Source: Fibrobacter sp. UWB10
GTDB lineage: Bacteria > Fibrobacterota > Fibrobacteria > Fibrobacterales > Fibrobacteraceae
Assembly (NCBI RefSeq): GCF_900182935.1
Contig: NZ_FXUE01000002.1
Location: 806,001-870,000 of the forward strand
DNA: 64,000 nucleotides
Direction of reading: 5' to 3'
The notes beneath the pieces are model-generated. The model was not told the origin of the DNA. It searched no databases and saw only the letters and a program-made list of their open reading frames with translations. A program made the translations under genes and the position numbers. Positions 16,796 to 27,051 of this stretch are shown one piece after another (positions within the stretch are counted from its first letter, which is position 1; every line of letters begins with the position of its first letter).

Positions 16796-17816
16796 CGTGC
16801 AATTCCAAAAAGTAGTCGAAATCGCTGTGGAAAAGCTTATCCTGAACCACGCGATATTTTTCCCATTCCGTAATGGCGTGGGCCACTTCCATCGAAATCT
16901 TACCCGCGTTTGTCAAAAGTTCGTGCTCCGTAGCCTCAAGAATGCGGTCAAGGTGCCTCGCCCAGTCTTCCATCGTCATGGGAATGTGCCTTGCGGCCTG
17001 CATTTCTGCAAAATCCAGATAACCCGAGACAATCAGCTCCAGGGCCTTGAGTTCATCTTCTTCAAGATAATTCTTTGCGACAATTACGTCGGACTGAAGA
17101 ATTTTGCCCTTTGGAGATGCCGCCCAGGTCTTCAACCCCATGTGCTCCTTTTGGCTGTCAGCCCGTTCTACAATGAGTTCCGCCGCCGTATGGCCGTGAA
17201 TCGCCCAATGGAGTTTGTTTTGGACCTTCTTGAAAAAATCCCGGGTGATTTTTGCAGAGGGATCGTAATCTAGCGCAGTCGAATAGATATCAGTCACCTT
17301 CTGGTAAAAGCGTCGCTCCGACACGCGGATTTCTCGAATGGCTTCCAATTGCCGCTCGAAATAGTCTTCGGTAAGGATTGTCCCGAAATTCTTGAGCCGC
17401 TCCTTGTCCATGACCCAGCCCTGGATGGTGTAATCCTTGACAATTTGCCCCGCCCACTTGCGGAACTGCACCGCCCGCTCGTTGTTGACCTTGAACCCCA
17501 CGGCAATAATCATCTGGAGGTTGTAGTGATTCGCCTGGTAATTTTTCCCATCGCCAGCAGTTATTAAGTATTTCTTAATAACTGAATCTTCTGCTAATTC
17601 CCCATCTTCGAGAATGTTCTTGATATGCTGATTTATTGCCGGAACGCTAACCCCGTACAGTTCTGCCATCATTTTTTGCGTGAGCCATACGTTTTCGTCT
17701 TCGTAACGCATTTCAACGCTCTGTTCGGAACCGCCCACAGCAGCCACATAAGTCAAGTATTCTGCAGCGGAACTGCGGATAGACACGGGATTGATTTTTT
17801 GACCATTTTTGCTCAT
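16770..17816 (-). CDS. RhuM family protein
   Basis: The 348-residue protein matches the RhuM / 'virulence protein' family, cytoplasmic, found in genomic islands and near restriction systems. Typical parts: VWLTQKMMAELYGVSVPAINQHIKNI (helix-turn-helix-like) at about 45, IKKYLITAGDGKNYQANHYNLQMIIAVGF, and FRKWAGQIVKDYTIQGWVMDKERL. Its molecular role is not established. No restriction-modification genes are next to it. The start at 17816 is preferred over 17870: TATATT lies 9 nt upstream. It lies in the accessory segment that separates grpE from dnaK. Confidence 0.8.
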   Translation of the reverse strand: MSKNGQKINPVSIRSSAAEYLTYVAAVGGSEQSVEMRYEDENVWLTQKMMAELYGVSVPAINQHIKNILEDGELAEDSVIKKYLITAGDGKNYQANHYNLQMIIAVGFKVNNERAVQFRKWAGQIVKDYTIQGWVMDKERLKNFGTILTEDYFERQLEAIREIRVSERRFYQKVTDIYSTALDYDPSAKITRDFFKKVQNKLHWAIHGHTAAELIVERADSQKEHMGLKTWAASPKGKILQSDVIVAKNYLEEDELKALELIVSGYLDFAEMQAARHIPMTMEDWARHLDRILEATEHELLTNAGKISMEVAHAITEWEKYRVVQDKLFHSDFDYFLELHEKMAQYKA

Positions 17817-17929
17817 TTGAACACTAATATATATAAATTGAACGCCGCCGTCAATAGCCGGAGAGGACAATTTGTGTGAAAATAAACTAAATTATGGGTG
17901 TAGATTTTTGAGGTTACCGGAGGTCTTCT

Positions 17930-19081
17930 GTGAAGATTTTTGCAAACGCTTTGGCTCTGTCCATTCTCCTAGCCCTGCTAGCAGCATGTGGCGATGAATC
18001 CTCTTCTTCTGTTTCGCCGGAACCCCGCCAGTGCGAGGAACAGAGCGATGATTGCGATGACGCAAGTTCTAGCAGTGAAAAAATTTCCAAAAATTCTTCT
18101 AGCTCGCAAAAGAGCGCCGATAAGGGCAAGTCTTCTTCTAGCGAGAAGAATGTGAAGGAATCTAGTTCCTCAACAACTACCAAGAATTCTTCTAGCTCCG
18201 TCAGTGGCGATAAGAGTAGTTCTTCCGTCAAAAAAGAAGAATCTAGCAGCAGCGCTGTGAAGTCTTCTTCCAGTGTAACGCCGAAGTCGAGCAGCAGTGA
18301 AGAAGTTAAGCAGTCTTCTTCGAGTGTTGTGGCTTCGAGTAGTAGCGTTACCTCTTCTGAAACGGTGAAGTCGAGTAGTAGTAAACAGAACCCTTGGGGC
18401 ACAGAAGAAGAATGGTGGCCGTTTAGTTGTAATGCCTTTGGTGGGTGTCTTGAATTTACGGATAAAAGAAACAATCGCACATACAAATATTTGAAGTTTG
18501 AAGGTAAGGATACCACGGGAGAGGCTGCGACTATTTACGCGATGGTGGAAAACTTGAATGTTGGTGAAATGGTTCGTGGTTATAAGGACCAAAAAGATGA
18601 TTCAAAAATAGAACGTTACTGCTATGATAATGATACTTTAAATTGCCTTTATTATGGAGGCCTCTATCAGTGGGCTGAAATGATGCAATTGCCGTTCGAA
18701 TGCAATAGTAAGAGTTGTGCCGATTCGATAAAGCCCAATCATCAAGGTGTATGTCCTGAAGGTTGGCGCTTGCTGACATATAATGATTTCTACATCATTG
18801 TCAACAGTAACGGAAATACGCATGGCGTTGAGGGCGTACGTTCTTCCTTTGGCTTTGGTGGGTATAATACAACTGGTTACAGTCTTGTCGGTGCTGGATA
18901 TAATTGGGATTATTCTTTTGAACGATTGAATGAATCTACATATTGGCATTATCCACAGGAAGGATCTATAGGGAATAATACATCATTTGTTGGGTATCAG
19001 GGTCGTACTTCGACTAAAATAGGAACGCAAAGTACTTACAAGACCCATGGATTTTCCGTCCGTTGTGTAATGGTTGAATAA
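17930..19081 (+). CDS. FISUMP-domain lipoprotein, copy 1
   Basis: A 383-residue lipoprotein. The signal peptide ends in the lipobox LLAAC. Residues 25-155 are a linker of SSSS blocks every 7-10 residues. The C-terminal domain (about 165-383) has the Fibrobacter major paralogous (TIGR02145) pattern: YAMVENLNVGE, YGGLYQWAEMMQLP, CPEGWRLLTYNDF, GAGYNW, HGFSVRCVMVE. It is probably on the cell surface; its function is unknown. It starts with GTG after a strong GGAGG. A second copy lies inverted at 62519-63550; the linkers, the 5' leader and the 3' flank are nearly the same in both. Confidence 0.88.
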   Translation: MKIFANALALSILLALLAACGDESSSSVSPEPRQCEEQSDDCDDASSSSEKISKNSSSSQKSADKGKSSSSEKNVKESSSSTTTKNSSSSVSGDKSSSSVKKEESSSSAVKSSSSVTPKSSSSEEVKQSSSSVVASSSSVTSSETVKSSSSKQNPWGTEEEWWPFSCNAFGGCLEFTDKRNNRTYKYLKFEGKDTTGEAATIYAMVENLNVGEMVRGYKDQKDDSKIERYCYDNDTLNCLYYGGLYQWAEMMQLPFECNSKSCADSIKPNHQGVCPEGWRLLTYNDFYIIVNSNGNTHGVEGVRSSFGFGGYNTTGYSLVGAGYNWDYSFERLNESTYWHYPQEGSIGNNTSFVGYQGRTSTKIGTQSTYKTHGFSVRCVMVE

Positions 19082-19170
19082 CCATCACTTTCAAACTGTA
19101 AAATTTTAAATAAAAAACAAAAAACTAGGCATTCCTGGGGGGAATGCCATTGGGAGTTATTATGTCCAAG
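19070..19170. repeat. Conserved 3' flank of FISUMP genes, copy 1
   Basis: This stretch, from the end of the FISUMP gene to ATGTCCAAG, recurs on the opposite strand at about 62432-62530 with only a few differences. It holds a hairpin GGCATTCC-TGGGG-GGAATGCC, then TGGGAG as a ribosome binding site, then ATG. Confidence 0.85.
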
Positions 19171-19230
19171 AAGAACATCAAGAACAACAAGAAAAATTCC
19201 ACCCGCAAGAACTACAAAATGGACGCCTAA
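19162..19230 (+). CDS. Possible 22-residue Lys/Asn-rich peptide
   Basis: The frame encodes MSKKNIKNNKKNSTRKNYKM plus DA. It is preceded by TGGGAG at good spacing and by a conserved hairpin. The same hairpin, binding site and first codons ATG-TCC-AAG occur downstream of the other FISUMP gene, where the frame then diverges and stops after 16 residues. Retention of start signals in both copies favours translation; divergence of the rest argues against a conserved peptide function. Confidence 0.4.
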   Translation: MSKKNIKNNKKNSTRKNYKMDA

Positions 19231-19249
19231 AGGCGTCTACGGCTGCGTT

Positions 19250-19287
19250 CGGTCATGCCAAAACGCAAGCGTTTTGTCGCGACACTC
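19250..19287 (+). repeat. Palindrome element with conserved flanks, copy 1
   Basis: CGGTCAT, then CAAAACGC-AA-GCGTTTTG, then GCGACACTC. The copy at 62380-62417 has the same flanks around an unrelated palindrome. Confidence 0.6.
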
Positions 19288-19353
19288 ACTTGCACGTTAC
19301 TGAAGCTCTTGAACCGCGTCTGCACTAAAGCGACGGCGAATGCCTGGCCGCTA

Positions 19354-19393
19354 AGCGAACATTCGTCGGGCGAAGCCCGAGGCCATGCGAGCG
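19354..19393 (+). repeat. 40-bp direct repeat, copy 1
   Basis: It matches 19602-19641 at 37 of 40 positions. The central hairpin is CGGGC-GAA-GCCCG here and CGGCC-GAA-GGCCG there, a paired compensating change. Confidence 0.7.
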
Positions 19394-19440
19394 TGCGGAG
19401 CAGGCTGAGCCGGAGCGCTTTTTTCGGACATGAAAAGCTG

Positions 19441-19460
19441 ATGCCGATTTCCATCGGCAT
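19441..19460. repeat. Short palindromic repeat (ATGCCGAT hairpin)
   Basis: ATGCCGAT-TTCC-ATCGGCAT followed by GAC. A related hairpin ATGCTGAC-CTTC-GTCAGCAT lies at 63615-63634 in the same flanks (GCTG before, GAC after). Confidence 0.6.
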
Positions 19461-19601
19461 GACGCGGGCGGGGAAAGGAGGTGCCGGCTTCCCCGTTCCG
19501 AGGACCATATCCACTAAGCAGCAAAGCTGCAAGTGGCTATTGGCAAGTGCGGCAAGACAACCGGAAATGAATGCCCTAAGGCGGAAGAAGATAAGTCGTC
19601 G

Positions 19602-19641
19602 AGCGAACATTCGTCGGCCGAAGGCCGAGGCCATGTGAGCG
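19602..19641 (+). repeat. 40-bp direct repeat, copy 2
   Basis: The partner of 19354-19393, 248 bp further on, with the compensated hairpin change described there. Confidence 0.7.
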
Positions 19642-19680
19642 AGGCGAGCTTAGCTCTGGAGCCGTGGGCATTTGTAGCCC

Positions 19681-19733
19681 AAGGCGTTACGGGCGCGGCG
19701 ATTGAGCGCCCGTTCGAGGGGGTGCTGGAAGAC
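19681..19733. repeat. GC-rich repeat ending GGGGGTGCTGGAAGAC
   Basis: GGCGTTACGGG...GCGCCCG...GAGGGGGTGCTGGAAGAC has a close relative at 63656-63701. Both are followed later by GGCTGCAAGCAGGGGG and a C-rich run. Confidence 0.55.
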
Positions 19734-19749
19734 TTGCCCTGGTTCAGTC

Positions 19750-19795
19750 TAGATCCTTCGACTCCACTGCGTTCCGCTCAGGATGACACAAGGGC
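19750..19795. repeat. Palindromic repeat GATCCTTCGACT...CTCAGGATGAC
   Basis: It belongs to the same family as the copy read in frame inside hemC (29103-29148). This one is intergenic. Confidence 0.65.
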
Positions 19796-19925
19796 AAGGC
19801 TGCAAGCAGGGGGAGCCTTCCCCCACCTTTGTAAAAATGTCAATGATAAGTTAATCCCGGGGCGTTCCGCGGGGCTTTTCGCGATATATCTTTATCTCTG
19901 GTGTAAAACATGTTTGGAGATTAAG

Positions 19926-22034
19926 ATGAAAAATATTTTATCCGTTACTTCTGTATTGGCTTTGGCTGGAATGGCCTTTGCCCAGCAACCAATCATTACA
20001 ACCAACTACACGTGTGACCCGGCGCCCTATGTCCATGGGGATACGGTTTACCTGTACACGACCCACGACGAGGACAATGCCGAAGGGTTCGTCATGTACG
20101 ACTGGCTGTTACACACGTCTACAGACATGGTCAACTGGACTAGCCACGGGGCTGTGGCCTCCCTGAACGATATCCAGTGGAGTACTAAGACCAATGGCGC
20201 TTGGGCCGAGCAGGTTGTGTTTCGCAATGGCAAATGGTACATGTACGTCCCCATTCACGGCAACGGCATTTCCGTCTTGGTGGCAGATAGTCCCTACGGC
20301 CCCTTCAAGGAACCTCTGAACAAGGCCTTGGTTTGGCAGCGGCAACATTGGAACGACATCGACCCCACCGTATGGGTGGATGATGACGGCCAGGCCTATT
20401 TGTACTGGGGAAATCCCGACCTCTATATGATCAAGCTTAACGAAGACATGATCAGTACTTCCGGCAATATTGTTACCTACCCCAAGATCAAGGATTACCA
20501 GGAAGGCCCTTGGCTCTACAAGCACGATAAACATTACTATATGGCTTTTGCTTCCACCTGCTGTGCCGAAGGCATCGGTTACGCCATGAGCGACTCCCCC
20601 ACGGGCCCCTGGACCTACAAGGGCGACATTATGCCTCATTCCTCCCGCAGTAATGGAAACCACCCGGGAATTGTGGATTACAAGGGGAAATCATACGTTT
20701 TTGGCCATCATTACCAGCTTTGGCACCAGAAATCCGATAAAATGGGCCTTAAGTTCCAGCACAAGGAACGCCGTTCTGTTGGCGTTGCCGAGATGAAGTA
20801 TAATGCCGACGGAACCATCCAGAAGATTGAGTGGTGGCCGGATAATGGTGTGGCCCAGCTGGAAGATTTTGACCCGTACAAGCGCGTGGAAGCGGAAACC
20901 ATGTCGTGGGGCGAAGAAGTGAGGGTCCGTAAGAGCGGTGCTGCCGGCAATACGGTTCTCACCAACCTTACCGAAGGCAAGTACACCAAGATTAGCGGCG
21001 TGGAATTCGGTGACGCCGGCGCAGAATCCTTCTCGGCTTCCGTTTTGAGCGTTAAGAGGGCATCCTCCGTTACGGTTCGCCTGGACAAGGTGGATGGCCC
21101 CGTGGTTGCCAAGGCTGAATTCAGTAAGGACGGTCTGGTGACCGTGCCTGCCGAAGGTGCAGTTGGCAAGCATGATGTATTCTTCATGTTCGCAGGTGAT
21201 TTCGAAGCCGATTACTGGGAATTTGAAGACAGCAAGACCGCAGTTCCTCAGGGGCCGTTCTGCAAGGCGAAACTCAACGACCCCGAGGCAAAATGCAATT
21301 TGCCGGTTGTGGGCGCGAAGGTCGAGGGCACGGCCAACTTCATCGACTTCGAGAACTACGATGTGGGCGGTGCGGGCAAGGCTTACTACGACATGGACAC
21401 CAAGAACCAGGGCGGCGAATACCGCGAAGACCGCGTGGACATCGTGAAGAACGGCGACGGATTTGCCGTGGGCTACACGCAGAAGGGCGAATGGCTCGAA
21501 TACACCGTGAACGTGCAGGCCGGCGGGAAGCTTCCCTTTGAACTGAGCTACGCAAGCGGCATGGACAACACGGGCGTGCGCCTGTTCATGGACGACGAGC
21601 CGATTACCGACACGCTCGCGCTCACGGGCACCGGGGATTTCGACACCTACGGCACCTTCAAGGGCACGACCACCAAGGAACTCACCACGGGCGAACACGT
21701 GCTCAAGGTGATGGTGACAAGTGACTACGTGAACCTCGACTGGATTGCCTTTGGTGAAAGCGAAGGCAGCGCCGAGGACATCAGGAACGGAACCACGGGC
21801 ATCGTGCCGAAAATCGCCGCCGGAGCCGCGGGCGTGGCAAACGCTTTCGCGAGGGCCGCGGGCAGCTACAAGGTATTCGACCTGATGGGCTCCGAACTCG
21901 GGAACATCCGCCTGAACGCCGGCGCGACGCTGACGGACCTCAAGGCCGGACTCAAGACCGCCGGCTTCGGGAGTGGCGTCTACGTCGTCCGCAACCCTGC
22001 TGGAAAGACTTTGAAATTGCAAGTCGGGGAATAA
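19926..22034 (+). CDS. Secreted GH43 glycosidase with CBM6 and C-terminal sorting tail
   Basis: A 702-residue exported enzyme, probably an arabinofuranosidase or beta-xylosidase acting on arabinoxylan. After the signal peptide (ends FAQQ) the five-bladed GH43 domain shows DPAPYVHGDTVYLYTTHDED (catalytic base Asp), DIDPTVWVDDDGQ (central Asp) and EGPWLYKHDKHYYMAFAS (acid Glu). A linking beta domain (about 315-435) leads to a CBM6 module (about 450-600; VGYTQKGEWLEYTVNV, YVNLDWIAFG). The end (SYKVFDLMGSELGNIRL...GSGVYVVRN) resembles type IX sorting tails. From about 21240 on the DNA is visibly more GC-rich than the catalytic part, which suggests module shuffling. GGAG precedes the ATG. Confidence 0.88.
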   Translation: MKNILSVTSVLALAGMAFAQQPIITTNYTCDPAPYVHGDTVYLYTTHDEDNAEGFVMYDWLLHTSTDMVNWTSHGAVASLNDIQWSTKTNGAWAEQVVFRNGKWYMYVPIHGNGISVLVADSPYGPFKEPLNKALVWQRQHWNDIDPTVWVDDDGQAYLYWGNPDLYMIKLNEDMISTSGNIVTYPKIKDYQEGPWLYKHDKHYYMAFASTCCAEGIGYAMSDSPTGPWTYKGDIMPHSSRSNGNHPGIVDYKGKSYVFGHHYQLWHQKSDKMGLKFQHKERRSVGVAEMKYNADGTIQKIEWWPDNGVAQLEDFDPYKRVEAETMSWGEEVRVRKSGAAGNTVLTNLTEGKYTKISGVEFGDAGAESFSASVLSVKRASSVTVRLDKVDGPVVAKAEFSKDGLVTVPAEGAVGKHDVFFMFAGDFEADYWEFEDSKTAVPQGPFCKAKLNDPEAKCNLPVVGAKVEGTANFIDFENYDVGGAGKAYYDMDTKNQGGEYREDRVDIVKNGDGFAVGYTQKGEWLEYTVNVQAGGKLPFELSYASGMDNTGVRLFMDDEPITDTLALTGTGDFDTYGTFKGTTTKELTTGEHVLKVMVTSDYVNLDWIAFGESEGSAEDIRNGTTGIVPKIAAGAAGVANAFARAAGSYKVFDLMGSELGNIRLNAGATLTDLKAGLKTAGFGSGVYVVRNPAGKTLKLQVGE

Positions 22035-22074
22035 GTTCCCGCGAGACAATCCGCCTCCCCCATACTTTAAAATA

Positions 22075-22107
22075 CCCCGACCTCTCGTAAAGAAGGCCGG
22101 GGTTTTT
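22075..22107 (+). terminator. Terminator after the GH43-CBM6 gene
   Basis: CCCCGACCT / AGGCCGGGG stem with one mismatch, followed by TTTTT. Confidence 0.75.
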
Positions 22108-22135
22108 AGCGTCAATGTTTAATGTATTTTTGAAC

Positions 22136-22450
22136 TTAGCAAATTATTCCCAAATTTTTCAAATAATCCATCTTGCTTCCGAGAATACGGATTATCAATA
22201 CCTTGTCAAGTTCAATTCTATAAAAGACAATACTGTTCGCGACAGACAAATATCTATAGCGAGCAAGTGTTTTTACTATTCCCTTCAAGGAAGGTCCAAG
22301 TTCCGGAAAAATGGCCAACTGATCAATCGCATCAAGAATTTCAATAATCCTATTGTTTGCAGCAATGGGACTCTTTAATTCTTTCTCGATGTATTCCTTG
22401 ATGTTGTCCAGATCTTCGCTTGCCTTTGGCGAAAATACGATTGCGGCCAT
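22136..22450 (-). CDS. RelE/ParE-type toxin
   Basis: A 104-residue protein with the ParE/RelE fold signature: SPKASEDLDNIKEYIEKEL, then ...RYRYLSVANSIVFYRIELDKVLIIRILGSKMDYLKN. Members block translation or gyrase; the target cannot be told from sequence. Its ATG touches the antitoxin stop (TAG-ATG), so the two are translationally coupled with the antitoxin first. Confidence 0.82.
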   Translation of the reverse strand: MAAIVFSPKASEDLDNIKEYIEKELKSPIAANNRIIEILDAIDQLAIFPELGPSLKGIVKTLARYRYLSVANSIVFYRIELDKVLIIRILGSKMDYLKNLGIIC

Positions 22451-22696
22451 CTAGACCTCGTATTTCTTTCGGACATCGGCGGCCATCATCCAGCCATTCT
22501 GCTCTGCGGAGCGTTCGCCTTCTTCAAGGGAGTGCTTCAACTTGAGTTCGGCAACCATCCGTTCGTATTCGTTGATATCGATGACGACGTAGCACCCCCT
22601 GCCGTTTTTCGTCAAAAAAACCGGAGCATCCTCGGACACCTTCTGTAGCACTTCATTGTAATTGCGCAAGTCTGAAACAGGTAAAATACAGGGCAT
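22451..22696 (-). CDS. Phd/YefM-type antitoxin
   Basis: An 81-residue antitoxin: MPCILPVSDLRNYNEVLQKV, then APVFLTKNGRGCYVVIDINEYERM, the DNA-binding Phd/YefM domain, and a charged C-terminus that should wrap the toxin. The frame opens at 22711, but GGAGG five bases before the ATG at 22696 gives the start. TATATT upstream suits a promoter that the complex itself would repress. Confidence 0.82.
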   Translation of the reverse strand: MPCILPVSDLRNYNEVLQKVSEDAPVFLTKNGRGCYVVIDINEYERMVAELKLKHSLEEGERSAEQNGWMMAADVRKKYEV

Positions 22697-22795
22697 AACA
22701 ACCTCCATCATAAATATACATAATTTTAAGTAAAATTACAAGAAGAATTTGTAGTAAAATAAAAAAGATTGCTTTTGTGCAATATTTTTTGAAGG

Positions 22796-22890
22796 GCCGG
22801 GGTTTTTAAGGGGTGTCCCCTTAGGCGAGGGGGTGGAGAGCGACGGAGTGCGAACCAGGGGGAGGCTTCCCCCTCCCCTCCTACACAGAG
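22796..22890. repeat. GC-rich intergenic repeat
   Basis: Opposed G-runs and C-runs around GACGGAGTGCGAA, similar to the block at 345-405. The rest of the gap up to dnaK holds a GCCCC-GATTTA-GGGGC hairpin with T-run (22919-22939) and the dnaK promoter. Confidence 0.5.
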
Positions 22891-22987
22891 CGTTTTAATA
22901 TGAAACACGCCTTTTTTGCCCCGATTTAGGGGCTTTTCTTGTTTCAGAACGAAACAAAATGGCCGTTTTTTGCCAGTTATTAGCATT

Positions 22988-23002
22988 TGGCACGGGTTTT
23001 GC
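22988..23002 (+). promoter_or_regulatory. Sigma-54-type promoter of dnaK
   Basis: TGGCAC-GGGTT-TTGC is an exact match to the sigma-54 -24/-12 consensus, with 10 nt between GG and GC. It lies 76 nt before the dnaK ATG. Confidence 0.85.
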
Positions 23003-23010
23003 TTATGTAT

Positions 23011-24980
<1,970 letters not shown>

Positions 24981-25090
24981 TTTCAACCTTGAAAAATCAA
25001 ACAGGATTCGCCTCCCAAAAAGGGGCAATCCTTTTGTTGTAAAGAAACGATTCTTGATTTTTTATATGACGAGTTTGCCCGGAGGGCAAA

Positions 25091-26233
25091 ATGGCTGAAA
25101 AAAGAGATTATTACGAAGTTCTAGGCGTCGGCAAGGACGCAAGTGCTGATGAAATCAAGCACGCGTACAAGAAGCTTGCCATCAAGTACCACCCGGACAA
25201 GAACCCGGGCGACAAGGAAGCCGAAGAGAAGTTCAAGGAGGCTGCCGAGGCCTACGATGTGCTCAGCAACCCCGAGAAGCGTAAGCAGTATGACCAGTTC
25301 GGCTTTAACGCCCCCGGTGGCGGTTTTGGTGGCGGCGGATTCGGTGGCCAGGGATTCTCTTTCGAAGATATCTTTGCGAACTTCGGCGATATTTTCGGTG
25401 GCGGATTCGGTGGTTTTGGCGGCAGCCGTCGGGGCGGTCGCAAGGCCGGGCCTCCGCGCGGTAACGACTTGCAGATCAAGGTGGCGCTCAGCTACAAGGA
25501 AATCTTCGAGGGCTGCACCAAGAAGGTTCGCCTGAAACGCTACACGCCGTGTACGGAATGTAACGGCAAGGGCGGCACCGACATCAAGACTTGTGAAACC
25601 TGTAAGGGTACGGGGCGCGTGCGCCGCGTATCTGGCGGGTTCTTCCAGATGGTTTCCGAAAGCGCCTGCCCCACCTGTAACGGCATGGGCGAAGTCATCG
25701 CGAACCCGTGTAGCCGTTGCCGCGGCGAGGGCCGTGTGCAGGAAACGGAAGAAATTTCCATCAAGATTCCGGCGGGCGTTGCCGAGGGACAGTACCTGAA
25801 CCTGCGTGGCGAAGGCAACTGCGGGCCTCGCGGCGGTGCCTGCGGCGATTTGTTGGCAGTGATTGCCGAAAAGCCCGACGACTTCTACACCCGCGAAGGC
25901 GACGATTTACACTGCGAAATCAAGGTGCCGGTCCACAAGCTGGTTCTTGGCGGTACGCAGCGAATCCCGACGCTGGACGGTAGCGAAGTGCAGATCAAGA
26001 TTGCGGCCGGCACTCAGGCCGGGAGCATCTTGCGCCTGCGCGAACAGGGCCTGTACCCGCTGAACAAGCGCGGCGACCGTGGAAGCCTCTACGTGAACAT
26101 CGGCGTGGAAATCCCGAAGGACCTTAGCCGCGAAGAGAAGGAACTCTACCAGAAACTCGCGGAACTGCGTCACGACAAGGAAACCGCACAGGAAGAAAGC
26201 TTCCTCGAGAAGATGAAGAACCTGTTCAAGTAG
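25091..26233 (+). CDS. dnaJ: Hsp40 co-chaperone DnaJ
   Basis: A 380-residue class I J-protein. The J domain holds YHPDKNPGD (HPD at about 33). It is followed by a Gly/Phe-rich stretch (70-115) and four CxxCxGxG zinc motifs ([32 protein letters not shown]), then the C-terminal substrate domains. It delivers substrates to DnaK and triggers ATP hydrolysis. A CGGAGGG binding site precedes the ATG. It may be read from the dnaK promoter or from a TATATG-type box just upstream. Confidence 0.97.
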   Translation: MAEKRDYYEVLGVGKDASADEIKHAYKKLAIKYHPDKNPGDKEAEEKFKEAAEAYDVLSNPEKRKQYDQFGFNAPGGGFGGGGFGGQGFSFEDIFANFGDIFGGGFGGFGGSRRGGRKAGPPRGNDLQIKVALSYKEIFEGCTKKVRLKRYTPCTECNGKGGTDIKTCETCKGTGRVRRVSGGFFQMVSESACPTCNGMGEVIANPCSRCRGEGRVQETEEISIKIPAGVAEGQYLNLRGEGNCGPRGGACGDLLAVIAEKPDDFYTREGDDLHCEIKVPVHKLVLGGTQRIPTLDGSEVQIKIAAGTQAGSILRLREQGLYPLNKRGDRGSLYVNIGVEIPKDLSREEKELYQKLAELRHDKETAQEESFLEKMKNLFK

Positions 26234-26278
26234 GAAGTAGACAGTAGATGGTAGGAAGTGACGGGGCGTCGCCCCGAA
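26232..26278. repeat. AGTAGACAGTA / GTAGGAAG repeat with GC hairpin
   Basis: The words AGTAGACAGTA and GTAGGAAG are followed by the hairpin GGGGCGTCGCCCC. The same pairing of words and a GC hairpin is found inside the fused ahb gene at 33790-33838. Confidence 0.6.
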
Positions 26279-26297
26279 ATCCCCAAAAAAGATTCTC

Positions 26298-26324
26298 CCG
26301 GACAGCAATGCCCGGGATTTTTTT
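26298..26324 (+). terminator. Terminator after dnaJ
   Basis: CCCGG / CCGGG stem with a 10-nt loop and a following T-run that also contains the TATAAT of the next gene. Confidence 0.65.
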
Positions 26325-26336
26325 ATAATTACATTC

Positions 26337-26993
26337 ATGAACAAATTCATCGCCATCGTACTTTTAATATGCACCATCGCATTTGCGGACGAAGATGGCG
26401 TAGTCCCCGAAGTAGATAGGAAAAGACAAATTGACCCCGCCCTTATTTTGGGAGGTTTCGGATATTCCTCTCTAGACAGAATTGCAATCGAAGGATTTAT
26501 TTTAAATGGATTTCAGCCGTTTAAAAACATAGGCTTATATCTTGAATATTCCCCACGGCTAGATTTAAGGTTAGATGCTGATGAGCCATCTTATGGTAGC
26601 TTAAGTGTTTTTGCGATTGCAGGCACGGCAAATCTAATATTGCAAGCCAATGAAAGCTACAAAGAGGAAAAAGAAGAAAAATCTGTTGCCTACTACATTG
26701 TTTTCGGATCATTATGGCTTTCTTCAGGTACATCCTATTATGCTCTTTTGGGAAACAACATGATTGGCCTATCCATATTCGAAAATCATCTATTTGAATG
26801 GTGGATAGACAAAGACGATTGGGATATGAGAGAAGTTGGATTTATGGAAAGCGTCGGCCTGCAGGCCAATTTACTTTTTATGTTTGTCGGTGGAGGTGTT
26901 CAGTTTGAAGTAACGAATAGACGGCGGAATCTCGGCGTTTTCTTTCATATAAAGCTTTTCCCCATATTTTTTGAAAGATTTCCCCATGAGTGA
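26337..26993 (+). CDS. Exported protein of unknown function
   Basis: A 218-residue protein with a signal peptide (MNKFIAIVLLICTIAFA) and alternating hydrophobic/polar strands rich in aromatic residues, ending in phenylalanine-rich KLFPIFFERF, which suggests a small outer-membrane beta-barrel. No family is recognised. TATAAT (26324-26329) ends 7 nt before the ATG and there is no ribosome binding site, so the mRNA is probably leaderless. Lower GC than its neighbours. Confidence 0.6.
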   Translation: MNKFIAIVLLICTIAFADEDGVVPEVDRKRQIDPALILGGFGYSSLDRIAIEGFILNGFQPFKNIGLYLEYSPRLDLRLDADEPSYGSLSVFAIAGTANLILQANESYKEEKEEKSVAYYIVFGSLWLSSGTSYYALLGNNMIGLSIFENHLFEWWIDKDDWDMREVGFMESVGLQANLLFMFVGGGVQFEVTNRRRNLGVFFHIKLFPIFFERFPHE

Positions 26994-27051
26994 CATTTTG
27001 TAGATTGTGAGGTGTTTAACAGGAGAACAAATTCTTCTGGTGGGAGACACA

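Larger units (their letters stand above)
19231..19925. repeat. Repeat-rich 0.7-kb spacer
   Basis: No gene is supported here; a long open frame runs through it from 19533 but starts without a binding site and consists of repeat sequence. The spacer holds a palindrome-swapping element (19250-19287), a 40-bp direct repeat (19354-19393 and 19602-19641), an ATGCCGAT hairpin (19441-19460), a GC-rich block (19681-19733) and a CTCAGGATGAC-type repeat (19750-19795). The promoter of the GH43 gene must lie near its 3' end; TATATC/TATCTT words occur at about 19883-19893. Confidence 0.6.

Noticed and set aside
17930-18400. Repeat array or CRISPR-like pattern
   Set aside because: The periodic TCTTCTAGC words are the codons of the Ser-rich linker, in frame, with uneven spacing.
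19533-19925. Long N-terminal extension of the GH43 reading frame
   Set aside because: It is made of dispersed repeats, has no binding site, and the signal peptide starts at 19926.
22919-22972. Second sigma-54 site upstream of dnaK (TGGCCG...TTGCC)
   Set aside because: The GG-GC spacing is 9 instead of 10.
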